This document shows positions 26,111 to 35,288 of a stretch of 45,388 nucleotides of DNA, in pieces. Within the stretch, counting starts at the first letter, position 1, and the number at the start of each line of letters is the position of its first letter. Both the position numbers and the translations under genes were made by a program. The notes beneath the pieces are model-generated. The model made no database searches, had not been told where the DNA came from, and saw only the letters and a list, made by a program, of their open reading frames with translations. The stretch is from Rhodoferax sp. (GTDB taxonomy: Bacteria; Pseudomonadota; Gammaproteobacteria; Burkholderiales; Burkholderiaceae_C), in NCBI RefSeq assembly GCF_028689305.1, contig NZ_JAQTWM010000024.1, positions 1-45,388 on the forward strand, in the 5' to 3' direction.

Positions 26111-28490
26111 CCAACTTTTCACTGATCTTTCAGCCTCGGCACCGTCCGATGGTTTTGATGATGCGCTCAACCTGGCCAGCTACGCCCAGCGCGCTTATCT
26201 TGAATATGCCCTGAGTGTGGTCAAAGGCCGCGCATTGCCTGATGTGTGTGATGGCCAGAAACCTGTGCAGCGCCGTATTTTGTATGCCATGAGCCGGATG
26301 GGTCTTGGCTTTGGCGGGGCCAACGGCAATGTGGGGGCCAAGCCAGTCAAGTGCGCGCGTGTGGTGGGTGATGTGTTGGGGCGGTTTCACCCGCATGGTG
26401 ATCAGGCAGCCTATGACGCGCTGGTGCGCATGGCGCAAGACTTCAGCCAGCGTTACCCACTGATCGACGGCCAGGGTAACTTTGGTTCCCGTGATGGCGA
26501 CGGCGCTGCAGCCATGCGTTATACGGAAGCCCGGCTGGCCAAGATCACCAGTTTGCTGCTGGATGAAATTGACGAAGGTACGGTGGACTTCATCCCCAAT
26601 TACGATGGTAGTACCGAAGAACCCCGTCAGCTGCCGGCGCGTCTGCCGTTTGCCTTGCTCAACGGGGCCAGCGGGATTGCTGTCGGTTTGGCGACGGAAA
26701 TTCCTAGCCACAACCTGCGTGAAGTCGCTGACGCTTGCGTGGCGCTGATCAAATCCCCCGAGATGTCGGACGATGAACTCTTTGCTCTGTTGCCCGGGCC
26801 AGATTATCCCGGTGGTGGCCAGATCATCAGCAGCGCCAGCGATATCGCCGATGCCTATCGCAGTGGCCGCGGTTCACTCAAATGCCGGGCACGCTGGAAG
26901 ATCGAGGAACTGGCCCGCGGGCAGTGGCAACTGGTTGTGACCGAGCTGCCACCTGGCGTGAGTACCCAGCGGGTACTGGAAGAAATTGAAGAACTCAGCA
27001 ACCCAAAAATCAAGGCTGGCAAGAAAGCGTTGTCGCTGGAGCAAAACCAACTGAAGGCCACGCTGCTGTCGGTGCTGGACGGCGTGCGTGATGAGTCCAG
27101 CAAGGATGCCGCCGTGCGCCTGGTGTGTGAACCCAAGACCAGCAAGATCGGCCAGCAGGAATTGATCAATACATTGCTCGCGCACACCAGTCTGGAGACC
27201 AGCAGTCCGATCAATCTGACCATGATTGGGATGGATGGGCGGCCCACACAAAAGTCGCTGCGCCAGATGTTCACCGAGTGGATAGCCTTCAGGCAGACCA
27301 CCATTGAGCGGCGCTCGCAGCATCGCCTGAACAAGGTACTGGACCGTATCCACATCCTGGAGGGCAGGGCGCTGGTACTGCTCAACATCGACGAAGTGAT
27401 TGCCATCATCCGTCAGGCTGATGAGCCCAGGGTCGCCTTGATTGAACGCTTTCGATTGTCGGAACGACAGGCCGAAGACATTCTTGAAATCCGTCTGCGT
27501 CAGTTGGCCCGTCTGGAAGCCATCAAAATCGAACAGGAGCTCTCCAGCCTGCGCGATGATCAGAAAAAGCTCGAAGAGATATTGGGGAGTCCGGCAGCTT
27601 TGCGTCGCTTGATGATTCGGGAAATCGAAGCGGATGCCAAAACCTTTGCCGACCCCCGTCGCACCCTGCTTCAGGCAGAGAAAAAGGTGGTGCTTGAAAT
27701 CAAGGTAGTGGATGAGCCGGTGACTGTCGTGGTCAGTCAGAAAGGCTGGGTACGCACACAGAAGGGTTGGAGCAAGGACCGTGCAGGCAATGCAGGTATG
27801 GCGCCAGCCGAGTACAGCTTCAAGTCAGGCGATGCGTTGTATGGCACGTTTGAATGCCGCACGGTGGATAACTTGCTGGCTTTTGGCAGCAATGGTCGTG
27901 TTTATTCGGTGGCGGTGTCTTTGTTGCCGGGGGGGCGTGGTGATGGTCAGCCGATCACCAGTTTGATCGAACTGGAAGCCGGAACCCAGTTGTTGTACTA
28001 CTTTGCCGGTCCACTCAACGCCAGTTTGCTGATGTCCAGTTCGGGTGGTTATGGATTTGTAGCGTCCGTGGAGAGCATGGTGTCGAAATTCAAGGCGGGC
28101 AAGGCTTTTGTTACTGTCAATGATGGTGAGGTTCTGTGTCGACCATCCGTGGTGTTTTGTGACGCAGGTGCCGCACCGCCGGCCCCAGCCACCCATGTGG
28201 CCTGCGCTTCGACCGGTGGACGGATTTTGACGTTTGAGATCACTGAACTTAAAACCATGGCTCATGGCGGGCGTGGTCTGATGTTGATTGATCTGGAGGC
28301 CAAAGACGCTTTGGCGGGTGCGGCAGCCTACACCCGGAGTGTGCGTATCGAAGGTGTTGGCCGGGGAGGCCGGGCACGCGACGAAACGCTGGAGATCCGC
28401 AGTTTGAACAACGCACGGGCGGCGCGCGCTCGCAAGGGCAAACTCGCCGATCTGGGTTTCAAACCAGTGACCGTGACACGCGTTGAATGA
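26103..28490 (+). CDS. parC: DNA topoisomerase IV subunit A
   Basis: ParC is the DNA cleavage subunit of topoisomerase IV. The 795-residue protein carries the catalytic Tyr140 in [11 protein letters not shown] and the quinolone-resistance region around [20 protein letters not shown], where Gln101 and Asp105 stand at the positions of E. coli Ser80 and Glu84. The coiled-coil gate and tower lie around residues 330-500, and the C-terminal beta-propeller has degenerate blades ([15 protein letters not shown] and later repeats). It overlaps the lytic transglycosylase gene by eight bases. A short inverted repeat (ACCTGT, ACAGGT) follows the stop but has no T-tract. Confidence 0.96.
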   Translation: MTDQLFTDLSASAPSDGFDDALNLASYAQRAYLEYALSVVKGRALPDVCDGQKPVQRRILYAMSRMGLGFGGANGNVGAKPVKCARVVGDVLGRFHPHGDQAAYDALVRMAQDFSQRYPLIDGQGNFGSRDGDGAAAMRYTEARLAKITSLLLDEIDEGTVDFIPNYDGSTEEPRQLPARLPFALLNGASGIAVGLATEIPSHNLREVADACVALIKSPEMSDDELFALLPGPDYPGGGQIISSASDIADAYRSGRGSLKCRARWKIEELARGQWQLVVTELPPGVSTQRVLEEIEELSNPKIKAGKKALSLEQNQLKATLLSVLDGVRDESSKDAAVRLVCEPKTSKIGQQELINTLLAHTSLETSSPINLTMIGMDGRPTQKSLRQMFTEWIAFRQTTIERRSQHRLNKVLDRIHILEGRALVLLNIDEVIAIIRQADEPRVALIERFRLSERQAEDILEIRLRQLARLEAIKIEQELSSLRDDQKKLEEILGSPAALRRLMIREIEADAKTFADPRRTLLQAEKKVVLEIKVVDEPVTVVVSQKGWVRTQKGWSKDRAGNAGMAPAEYSFKSGDALYGTFECRTVDNLLAFGSNGRVYSVAVSLLPGGRGDGQPITSLIELEAGTQLLYYFAGPLNASLLMSSSGGYGFVASVESMVSKFKAGKAFVTVNDGEVLCRPSVVFCDAGAAPPAPATHVACASTGGRILTFEITELKTMAHGGRGLMLIDLEAKDALAGAAAYTRSVRIEGVGRGGRARDETLEIRSLNNARAARARKGKLADLGFKPVTVTRVE

Positions 28491-28534
28491 GACCTGTCAA
28501 CACAGGTATGGCGCCAGGTGAATCATCACCAGCT

Positions 28535-29596
28535 TCAGCTTTCCCTGTGAGGCTGCGTGTGCGGATTAAAGATTTTTTTGAATTTGAGCGCCGGCTTTTC
28601 TACCAGATGCCAGGAAACCACCGCTAGGGGAACTGTGATCAGCATCGTGATGGCAAAGAGCAGAAGAGGAGACTGGACCGGCATCGAATGCACAATGGCC
28701 TGTTGTACTGGGAAAGCATACAAATAAATGCCATACGAATAATCGTTGGGAAGAGGCAGGTGCAGTTGCAGATACCTGTGAAAGCCTGTGGTAAGAACCA
28801 CATACCCAAGCGTGATGGCGAAGATGAAATGAATCCACCCATGCTGCCTGAAATAGTAATAAACAAGCAGGCAAATGACTGCATAAGAAATTTTGCAATC
28901 GATGTGATCCCTGTTGACGTAAACCAAGGTGCCAAAAATGAAACCCATGAGGGGGACATACATGACGGCATTCCAGTCGCCAGGAATGAGCAGCATACCA
29001 ACAGGCTCTTTGGCGTACAGCAGCAGACACGCTATCATCAACGCATTAAAAGCCGATCGATTTGAGACGAGACCACTGACGCCGACGAGCAACAGCAGCA
29101 AATAGGCATAGACCTCATATCGCAATGTCCATATCGAACCATTGACGGACATCGAAAAACCACCAGCCTCAGAAAATACCCCTGGCAAGCCTTGATTCAG
29201 CTTAAATAAAAGGTTGTCTTCCACATAACGCCGTACTTCATCACGGACAAGGTAGTCCGTCGGGTTCAAGGTGGTGTAAAACGGGCCCAAAACAAAGGCA
29301 CTTAGCAGCAAGACAATTATCAGTGCGGGATACAGGCGTAACGCCCGCGCTGCAAAAAAGCCGACAACACTTTTCGAACGGTTGAAACTCTGTGCTACCA
29401 GCAGTCCACTGATGACAAAAAAAATAAAAACCGATAAAAAGCCAAGCGTCACATTACCGGTCAGTTTGAACAGCGGTTCAGAGGGGAGTTGCCCGGTGAA
29501 GTTGTAAGAGTGTGAAAGTGCGACGGCAGAAGCTGCGATCAGTCTCATCAGGTTGAGATTATTTTGGCGTCCATCAATCAGATCTGCAAATTTCAT
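28535..29596 (-). CDS. Acyltransferase 3 family membrane protein (OafA/YrhL-like)
   Basis: This is a 353-residue integral membrane protein with about ten hydrophobic segments. It has the acyltransferase-3 pattern: NLNLMRLIAASAVALSHSYN with the conserved Arg and His, FFVISGLLVAQSF, ARALRLYPALI, and SIWTLRYEVYAYLL. Such proteins O-acetylate or otherwise acylate lipopolysaccharide, exopolysaccharide or other envelope sugars. The gene is visibly richer in A and T than its neighbours, stands alone, and lies beside two tRNA genes, which suggests acquisition by transfer. There is no glycosyltransferase or other polysaccharide gene nearby to indicate the acceptor. Confidence 0.88.
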   Translation of the reverse strand: MKFADLIDGRQNNLNLMRLIAASAVALSHSYNFTGQLPSEPLFKLTGNVTLGFLSVFIFFVISGLLVAQSFNRSKSVVGFFAARALRLYPALIIVLLLSAFVLGPFYTTLNPTDYLVRDEVRRYVEDNLLFKLNQGLPGVFSEAGGFSMSVNGSIWTLRYEVYAYLLLLLVGVSGLVSNRSAFNALMIACLLLYAKEPVGMLLIPGDWNAVMYVPLMGFIFGTLVYVNRDHIDCKISYAVICLLVYYYFRQHGWIHFIFAITLGYVVLTTGFHRYLQLHLPLPNDYSYGIYLYAFPVQQAIVHSMPVQSPLLLFAITMLITVPLAVVSWHLVEKPALKFKKIFNPHTQPHRES

Positions 29597-29770
29597 TTGT
29601 TCTTATTAATGAAAACCGGGGTTCAGTTCCGCAATCGCAGGGAGGGTATGGCGAGTCCGAACTCAAATAGACCAAGAACGTGAACGATGAGTGGTCAGTT
29701 TGTGTCGGCATGAGGCGGGTATCGTACTACGCCATGGGCGTCGTATGGTGATGACGCGCCCAAGAAAGAC

Positions 29771-29800
29771 AAAACCCCCAAGCATTCGCACACTTGGGGG
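29771..29800 (-). terminator. Rho-independent terminator after tRNA-Asn
   Basis: On the minus strand, CCCCCAAG and CTTGGGGG form an eight-base stem with a ten-base loop, followed by TTTTG. It lies 11 bases past the 3' end of the tRNA-Asn gene. The stretch 29597-29770 between it and the acyltransferase start holds nothing I can recognise. Confidence 0.85.
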
Positions 29801-29810
29801 GTGAATCATT

Positions 29811-29886
29811 TGGCTCCTCGACCTGGGCTCGAACCAGGGACCTACGGATTAACAGTCCGGCGCTCTACCAACTGAGCTATCGAGGA
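29811..29886 (-). tRNA. tRNA-Asn (GTT anticodon)
   Basis: The 76-base gene reads TCCTCGATAGCTCAGTTGG at its 5' end. The acceptor stem TCCTCGA pairs with TCGAGGA, the anticodon loop CTGTTAA gives GTT between CCGGA and TCCG, and the T arm is CCTGGTTCGAGCCAGG. The CCA end is encoded. It is divergent from tRNA-Val with 139 bases between them. Confidence 0.97.
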
Positions 29887-30025
29887 ACAAGACCAAAATT
29901 ATAAAACGACTTTTAATGCATTTCGTTTGGCCGAGTTATAAAAACACAAAATTTTGCAGTGGTGATTTTTGGTGAAAAGATGAGAAAGTTGTGGCATAAT
30001 ACTAGGCTTTCCTGCAAAGGAAAAA

Positions 30026-30100
30026 GGGCGGTTAGCTCAGGGGTAGAGCACAGCATTCACACTGCTGGGGTCGGAGGTTCGAAGCCTCCACCGCCCACCA
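30026..30100 (+). tRNA. tRNA-Val (CAC anticodon)
   Basis: The 75-base gene begins GGGCGGTTAGCTCAGGGG and ends CCGCCCACCA, with CCA encoded. The stem CAGCA-TGCTG encloses the loop TTCACAC, giving anticodon CAC for the GUG codon. A CATAAT -10-like box lies at 29995-30000, with no good -35 partner. Confidence 0.97.
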
Positions 30101-30107
30101 GAATTTG

Positions 30108-30142
30108 AAAAGGACTTGGCGTTGGCCAAGTCCTTTTTTTTC
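30108..30142 (+). terminator. Rho-independent terminator after tRNA-Val
   Basis: GGACTTGGC and GCCAAGTCC form a perfect nine-base stem, extended by A-T pairs, around the loop GTTG, followed by nine T residues. It starts seven bases after the tRNA. Confidence 0.93.
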
Positions 30143-30189
30143 GTCTGTTTGTGCGGTTGAATGCTGGCAAGGCCGTCAGATGAGGTGTT

Positions 30190-31293
30190 ATGGAACACGT
30201 TGATTGTGTGGTGGTGGGGGCGGGTGTTGTTGGTCTGGCGGTCGCTCGGGCTTTGGCGCTGGCGGGGCGTGAGGTGTTGGTGCTGGAGGCCGCTGCTGCT
30301 ATCGGCACCGGAACGAGTTCGCGCAACAGCGAAGTGATCCATGCTGGCATTTATTACCCTCAGGGCACATTAAAAGCCAGCTTGTGTGTGCAGGGCAACG
30401 CATGGCTTTATGACTACTGCACAGTGCGTGGTATCAGTCATCAGCGCTGCGGCAAGCTGATTGTGGCGACCTCTGCGGCGCAGCTGGAACAACTCGAGCT
30501 GATTCGGGATAAGGCTGTGTGCAACGGGGTGTTGGATCTGGTGTATTTGACCGGAGAAGAGGCTCAGCGCCTGGAGCCTAAGTTGTGTTGCGAAGCAGCC
30601 CTGCTTTCGCCCAGCACCGGCGTGGTGGACAGCCATGCCCTGATGCTGACGTTACAGGGCGATCTGGAGAACGCTGGTGGCATGGTGGTGTTGAATTCAG
30701 CAGTGCGGCGTATGGGCCGTGTGTCATCGACAGTGGTGTTGGAGACTGCTGACGGCTCCTCACTCTGTGCCAGTCTGGTTGTCAATGCTGCTGGCCTGGG
30801 GGCGCTTGATCTGGCGCGGCAGTGTGTCGGTCTGGCGCCGCAGTATGTTCCGCAAGCCTTTTATGCCAAGGGTAATTATTTCACCCTGGCCGGACGTTCT
30901 CCTTTTTCGCACCTGATTTACCCGGTGCCGGAGCAGGCTGGTTTGGGGGTACATCTGACAGTGGATCTGGGCGGACAGGCCAAGTTCGGCCCGGATGTGC
31001 AGTGGGTGGCCTCTGCCGATGATCTGATGGTTGACCCGGCGCGGTCCAACGCGTTTTACGCGGAAGTGCGCAAATACTGGCCCGAGTTGCAGGATGGCGC
31101 CTTGCTGCCAGGCTATGCCGGGATTCGGCCGAAGGTCAGCGGGCCAGGTGAACCTGCTGCTGATTTCATGATTCAAGGTCCAGCCAGCCATGGGGTTGCG
31201 GGGTTGGTGAACCTGTTTGGCATCGAGTCTCCCGGACTGACCGCAGCCTTGGCCATTGGGCAATATGTGGTCGATATGAATTTGCTATATTAA
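30190..31293 (+). CDS. FAD-dependent oxidoreductase, LhgO-like
   Basis: This 367-residue flavoprotein of the DAO superfamily starts with the FAD-binding dinucleotide fold [20 protein letters not shown] and ends its fold strand with [31 protein letters not shown] and [18 protein letters not shown] are typical of L-2-hydroxyglutarate oxidase and related proteins, as is [12 protein letters not shown]-2-hydroxyglutarate is the best substrate guess, but sarcosine-like or other hydroxyacid substrates remain possible. The last codons (NLLY) and the TAA stop lie inside a dispersed repeat, so the natural C-terminus may have been trimmed or replaced. It is monocistronic and convergent with pyrD. Confidence 0.85.
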   Translation: MEHVDCVVVGAGVVGLAVARALALAGREVLVLEAAAAIGTGTSSRNSEVIHAGIYYPQGTLKASLCVQGNAWLYDYCTVRGISHQRCGKLIVATSAAQLEQLELIRDKAVCNGVLDLVYLTGEEAQRLEPKLCCEAALLSPSTGVVDSHALMLTLQGDLENAGGMVVLNSAVRRMGRVSSTVVLETADGSSLCASLVVNAAGLGALDLARQCVGLAPQYVPQAFYAKGNYFTLAGRSPFSHLIYPVPEQAGLGVHLTVDLGGQAKFGPDVQWVASADDLMVDPARSNAFYAEVRKYWPELQDGALLPGYAGIRPKVSGPGEPAADFMIQGPASHGVAGLVNLFGIESPGLTAALAIGQYVVDMNLLY

Positions 31294-31337
31294 ATATAGC
31301 TAGCTATTAAGTAAATACGTGGGCTAGAAGGTTTTTT
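31284..31337 (+). repeat. Dispersed repeat copy D, overlapping a stop codon
   Basis: The element opens with the hairpin GCTATAT-TAA-ATATAGC, then TAGCTATTAAG, and reaches GGGCTAGAAGG with a following T-tract. It matches copies A and B with about one base missing between the hairpin and the GGGCTAG block. It supplies the stop codon of the oxidoreductase and lies just past the convergent pyrD stop. Confidence 0.6.
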
Positions 31338-32418
31338 TAATCAAAGAGGCAGCACTCTTGACGAGCCCTGGCCCTTGATAAATCAAACCGGTATAGATCT
31401 GCACCACGTCGGCTCCCGCCTGGATCTTGCTCACTGCGTCTTGTGCACTCATGATGCCCCCCGTGCCGATGATGGGGAAATGCTTGCCCAGCGCAGCACG
31501 CAATTGACTGACGACATGATTGCTCACGGTCAGCACTGGCGCACCTGACAAGCCACCGGCTTCGTCCGCGTGCGGCAAACCTTTGACCGCTTCGCGGCTC
31601 AGTGTGGTGTTGGTGGCAATGACCCCCCAGGTGTTGTTGACCTTTCCGGCGCTGTCGGCGCCGTAGCGTTGCAGTGTTTGAGCAATCACGGTGATCTGAT
31701 CGACATCGAGATCAGGTGCAATTTTCAGAAAAATCGGGATTTGTTTGCCATGCTGTTGCGCCAGCAATTCACGCCGCTCGGAAATGGCGGCGAGCAAGGC
31801 ATCAAGCGCATCGTCGTTTTGCAGGCTGCGCAGGTTTTTGGTGTTCGGGCTGGAGATGTTGACGGTGACGTAATCCGCATAAGGGTAGACCCCGTCCAGG
31901 CAGGTCAGATAGTCATCGGTCGCCCGTTCGATCGGGGTGGCGGCATTTTTGCCGATATTCAGCCCCAGCAGCATGGGTGCACGGTCGTCGTCACTGGTCC
32001 CGCGCTGCTGGTAGAGCCTGGATTGCTTGACATTGGCAATAAAGGCCTGCAGTCCGTCATTGTTAAACCCCAATCGGTTGATGAGCGCGCGAGCCTTGGG
32101 CAGGCGGAACATGCGCGGCTTGGGATTGCCACTTTGCGCCAGCGGGGTTACCGTGCCCACCTCCAAAAAGCCAAAACCCATGGCGCCCAGGCCGTCAATG
32201 CAACGGGCATTTTTGTCCAATCCTGCTGCCAGACCGACCCGGTTGGGGAAGGTCAGACCAGCCAATTCCAGCGGGTCATCCACGCGTGAACTGCCATAAG
32301 CCCACTGCAGGGCCGAGCCCTGCGTTCGCGCCAGCGCAGCGATGGTGAGCTCATGAGCGGCTTCGGGGTCCATGCCAAATAAAAAGGGGCGCGTCAGCGC
32401 GTAGGGGACGAGAGCCAT
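31324..32418 (-). CDS. pyrD: Dihydroorotate dehydrogenase (quinone), class 2
   Basis: PyrD oxidises dihydroorotate to orotate with FMN and passes electrons to membrane quinone. The 364-residue protein has the class 2 N-terminal membrane-associating helices ([20 protein letters not shown]), [35 protein letters not shown], the catalytic serine region [36 protein letters not shown] and the FMN phosphate site [19 protein letters not shown]. The start is [11 protein letters not shown] with AGGA about eight bases upstream; the longer frame to 32496 would overlap the divergent rpiA gene. With carAB at the window start it belongs to pyrimidine synthesis. Confidence 0.97.
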   Translation of the reverse strand: MALVPYALTRPFLFGMDPEAAHELTIAALARTQGSALQWAYGSSRVDDPLELAGLTFPNRVGLAAGLDKNARCIDGLGAMGFGFLEVGTVTPLAQSGNPKPRMFRLPKARALINRLGFNNDGLQAFIANVKQSRLYQQRGTSDDDRAPMLLGLNIGKNAATPIERATDDYLTCLDGVYPYADYVTVNISSPNTKNLRSLQNDDALDALLAAISERRELLAQQHGKQIPIFLKIAPDLDVDQITVIAQTLQRYGADSAGKVNNTWGVIATNTTLSREAVKGLPHADEAGGLSGAPVLTVSNHVVSQLRAALGKHFPIIGTGGIMSAQDAVSKIQAGADVVQIYTGLIYQGPGLVKSAASLIKKTF

Positions 32419-32465
32419 TGGATAATTCCTGAAAATAAACCGATCAACCAGCCGGATTTTCCCAG

Positions 32466-33170
32466 ATGACTCAGCCTCCCACTTCTTCCGTCGCAACTTT
32501 GTCCCAGGATGACCTGAAAACCCTGGTTGGCCAGGCAGCGTTGCGTTATGTTGTACCTGGTGACATTGTGGGTGTGGGCACCGGCTCCACCGTCAACAAA
32601 TTCATCGATGCATTGGCGGGCATGAAGGACCAGATCAAGGGGGCTGTGTCAAGCTCACTGGCCAGTACCGAGCGTCTGCAGGCCTTGGGTATCCAGGTGT
32701 TTGACAGCAATGATGTGGCTGAGCTGTCGGTTTATATCGATGGTGCCGACGAAATTGATCATCAGGGGTACATGGTCAAAGGAGGGGGGGCAGCGCTGAC
32801 CCGTGAAAAAATTGTCGCGGCGCAGTCGCGTCAATTTGTCTGCATTGCCGACGAATCCAAGTTGGTGCAGACACTGGGCAGGTTTCCGCTGCCGGTGGAG
32901 GTGATTCCGATGGCCGCGCAGCGCATCATGCGGCAATTCGAAGCCATGGGCGCGCAGGCGCGATTGCGGCTCAAGGATGGCGCTCCCTTGGTGACCGACA
33001 ACGGTCAGCACATTGTGGATGTGACAGGCCTGCAGATCACAGATCCGCTGGCGTTTGAAACGCAGGTCAGCCAATGGCCCGGTGTGGTGACGGTTGGTGT
33101 TTTTGCACACCAGAAAGCCCAAGTCTGCCTGTTGGGCACAGCCACTGGGGTGAAGACTCTGACTTTCTAG
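32466..33170 (+). CDS. rpiA: Ribose-5-phosphate isomerase A
   Basis: RpiA interconverts ribose 5-phosphate and ribulose 5-phosphate in the pentose phosphate pathway. The 234-residue protein has the family sites [30 protein letters not shown] and [12 protein letters not shown], and the C-terminal block [17 protein letters not shown]. It is about ten residues longer at the N-terminus than E. coli RpiA. It is divergent from pyrD with 47 bases between starts, and convergent with the nucleoside hydrolase gene. The neighbouring nucleoside salvage genes produce ribose 5-phosphate, the substrate of this enzyme, so the placement is biochemically sensible. Confidence 0.97.
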   Translation: MTQPPTSSVATLSQDDLKTLVGQAALRYVVPGDIVGVGTGSTVNKFIDALAGMKDQIKGAVSSSLASTERLQALGIQVFDSNDVAELSVYIDGADEIDHQGYMVKGGGAALTREKIVAAQSRQFVCIADESKLVQTLGRFPLPVEVIPMAAQRIMRQFEAMGAQARLRLKDGAPLVTDNGQHIVDVTGLQITDPLAFETQVSQWPGVVTVGVFAHQKAQVCLLGTATGVKTLTF

Positions 33171-33199
33171 GCAGTCTAGGCAGCGCCGCTGTTTTTGGG

Positions 33200-34198
33200 C
33201 TAGGCGGACGGGCGCAGCCAGTTGCGCATCAACGTCGTTTTGATAACGTCCTTGCAGGCATTCGCCTGAACTTTCAGGCACACCTGCGTGTGAGGAATTT
33301 CCTCATGCCAGCCGTGTTGTGGATAACTGATGTCCTTGCGGCGCATGATGGTTTGTCCCTGTGCCAAGCCTTCGGTGGCGACCCGGACTCGGCCGGTTTG
33401 CAGAGTGAACAATTCGGGGTTGGTCAACACCACAAAAGCCAGCACGTCGTGGCCGTAACAGCCATGAACCTGGCCCACGATCTGATCGTGCTGACTGTAA
33501 AAAGCACTGTAAAAATCCACCGCGTGGTACAGCGTATCGGTGGCTACATGCTGATGGTGTTCCGCAATGGATTTGAACAGGGCTAACGGCAGGATCACTT
33601 GGTGTGTGACATCCAGACCCACCATGATCAAGGGCCAGCCAGCGGTAAACACGACATCGGCGGCGTGAGGGTCGTTCCAGATATTGGCCTCTGCCACAGG
33701 TGACACATTGCCGGCTTCCAGCACGGTGCCGCCCATCAGAATGACTTCGCGTACCAGCGTGGGCAACTCGGGTGCCAGGGCCAGTGCCGCCGCCAAATTG
33801 CCCAGTGGTCCGACCGCGACCAGTGTGATCTGGCCAGGATATTGGCGGGCCATGTCAACCATGAACTGGGCTGATGATCTGGTATCCAGTTGGCCCGTGG
33901 CATCAACCCGGCGAGGCAAATTACCCAGACCATCCACGCCGTGAATATAGGTCGGCGGTGCTTCCGCTGTCTTGACCATTGGCTGGCTTGCTCCCAGGGT
34001 GACCGGGATGGCGCGTCCGGTCAGGGTGCAAAGGTATAACGCATTGATGGCCGCTTGCTCCACATGGACGTTGCCAAAAGTGGTGGTGATGCCGACCACG
34101 TCAATGTCTGGATGCGCCAAGGCATAGTACAACGCCATGGCGTCGTCCACGCCTGGGTCGGTGTCAAAAATGACTTTGCGGGGGAAAGAGGATGTCAT
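33200..34198 (-). CDS. Inosine-uridine-preferring nucleoside hydrolase
   Basis: The 332-residue enzyme of the nucleoside hydrolase family cleaves nucleosides to free base and ribose. The hallmark DTDPGVDDAMAL starts at residue 12 and provides Asp14, Asp18 and Asp19 for calcium and catalysis. VAVGPLGNLAAAL, VILMGGTV, EANIWNDPHAADVVF and GCYGHDVLAF (His and Asp of the active site) follow. Substrate preference (purine or pyrimidine) is not certain. No signal peptide is seen, so it acts in the cytoplasm on imported nucleosides. It starts four bases after the ribokinase stop, so the two are one operon. The long open frame to 34399 is not used because it would run into rbsK. Confidence 0.93.
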   Translation of the reverse strand: MTSSFPRKVIFDTDPGVDDAMALYYALAHPDIDVVGITTTFGNVHVEQAAINALYLCTLTGRAIPVTLGASQPMVKTAEAPPTYIHGVDGLGNLPRRVDATGQLDTRSSAQFMVDMARQYPGQITLVAVGPLGNLAAALALAPELPTLVREVILMGGTVLEAGNVSPVAEANIWNDPHAADVVFTAGWPLIMVGLDVTHQVILPLALFKSIAEHHQHVATDTLYHAVDFYSAFYSQHDQIVGQVHGCYGHDVLAFVVLTNPELFTLQTGRVRVATEGLAQGQTIMRRKDISYPQHGWHEEIPHTQVCLKVQANACKDVIKTTLMRNWLRPSA

Positions 34199-34202
34199 GG
34201 AT

Positions 34203-35150
34203 TTACCGGTCAGTAGGGCTGGGCAGGCCACAATAGTCATACAAGGCTTGCCGCCGTGAAGATGCGAATTCACCTTGGCTGAGCAGAAATGTATCAACCG
34301 CGCTTGAGTTTGGCACGCTTGACTGTGCGCCGTTGCGCGTGCAGGCCAGCGCTGCCGCGGCACTGGCTTGCCGCAGCGCTTCCTGTGGTGCCAGTCCACG
34401 GCTCAATGCAGCCACCAGTCCGCCACAAAAAGTGTCACCAGCGCCGGTGGTGTCCAGTGCCTCAATGTCAAATGCCGGCTGGACAAAATAGTCATTATCC
34501 AGACGGGCGGCGCAACCGCGATGTCCCAAGGTGACCACGACGCCCGGTACCGCTAGTTGCCGCAAATTGCTGGCGACATTGCCTGGGTGTTCCACCAGGG
34601 TAGAGAGTTCCCCTTCATTGACGATCAACAGGTCAAGCGCGTCCAGAAGGGGGGCAGGCAATGGCTGGGCAGGGGCAGCATTGAGGACCACCTTGATGCC
34701 CTGGGCTCTGGCCGCTTGCGCATACGCCGTGACGGTGCTTATCGGTATCTCAAGCTGCATCAGCAGGTGGGTGAATCCGGTGAGATCGGGCAGATGGTTG
34801 GCCTGCAGACACAGATTGGCTCCGGGGGCCACGGTGATAGCATTTTCGGCGTTGTCCGCAACGCAGATGAAAGCACATCCTGTAGGCTGGTTGGTGCAGT
34901 CGATCCTGTGGATCTGCACATTGGCGTCTCTCAAGGAAGCCTGCAGTGGTTCGGCGTAAGCATCCTGCCCCAGAGCCAGCAGCATGTGAGTCGCCACACC
35001 ACCCGCCCTGGCACAGGCTACGGCTTGATTGGCACCTTTGCCACCAGGGTAGGTTTTGAATTCCTGCCCCATCACGGTTTCACCCGGACCGGGAATGTGA
35101 TGGGCGCGGACCACAAAGTCCAGATTGGCGGAGCCGGCAACCAGAATCAT
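34203..35150 (-). CDS. rbsK: Ribokinase
   Basis: RbsK phosphorylates ribose to ribose 5-phosphate with ATP. The 315-residue PfkB-family protein starts MILVAGSANLDFVV; GGKGANQAVACARAGG from residue 36 is the first family signature, and DTTGAGDTFCGGLVAAL carries the catalytic Asp and anion hole of the second. NEGELSTL and VVTLGHRGC are also typical. It is the first gene of the minus-strand unit with the nucleoside hydrolase, which releases its substrate. A promoter with -35 TTGGAC and -10 CATAAT lies 32-59 bases upstream of the ATG. Confidence 0.93.
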   Translation of the reverse strand: MILVAGSANLDFVVRAHHIPGPGETVMGQEFKTYPGGKGANQAVACARAGGVATHMLLALGQDAYAEPLQASLRDANVQIHRIDCTNQPTGCAFICVADNAENAITVAPGANLCLQANHLPDLTGFTHLLMQLEIPISTVTAYAQAARAQGIKVVLNAAPAQPLPAPLLDALDLLIVNEGELSTLVEHPGNVASNLRQLAVPGVVVTLGHRGCAARLDNDYFVQPAFDIEALDTTGAGDTFCGGLVAALSRGLAPQEALRQASAAAALACTRNGAQSSVPNSSAVDTFLLSQGEFASSRRQALYDYCGLPSPTDR

Positions 35151-35181
35151 GATGATTTTTTTGAACAAGTGAAGGGTCGTG

Positions 35182-35209
35182 ATTATGAGTGCTGGACAAA
35201 GTGGTCCAA
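35182..35209 (-). promoter_or_regulatory. Promoter of the rbsK-nucleoside hydrolase operon
   Basis: On the minus strand, TTGGAC (35209-35204) and CATAAT (35187-35182) are 16 bases apart. Transcription would start near 35175, leaving a leader of about 25 bases. Confidence 0.6.
35193..35208. promoter_or_regulatory. Operator-like inverted repeat in the divergent promoter region
   Basis: TGGACAAAGTGGTCCA has perfect five-base arms TGGAC and GTCCA with a six-base spacer. It overlaps the -35 box of the rbsK promoter and lies 81 bases before the BMP gene start. No regulator gene is adjacent. Confidence 0.45.
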
Positions 35210-35288
35210 AATCGTGGCATAGTCATTGCTGGCTTAGCGGTGCCCCTTCTTGTTCGGGGTTGTGTACCACTTTTGAAAGAGATTTGTC

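Noticed and set aside
33175-33199. TTTTTGGGCTAGGCGG as a repeat copy after rpiA.
   Set aside because: It shares only the GGGCTAG core; the upstream 31 bases do not match copies A, B or D.
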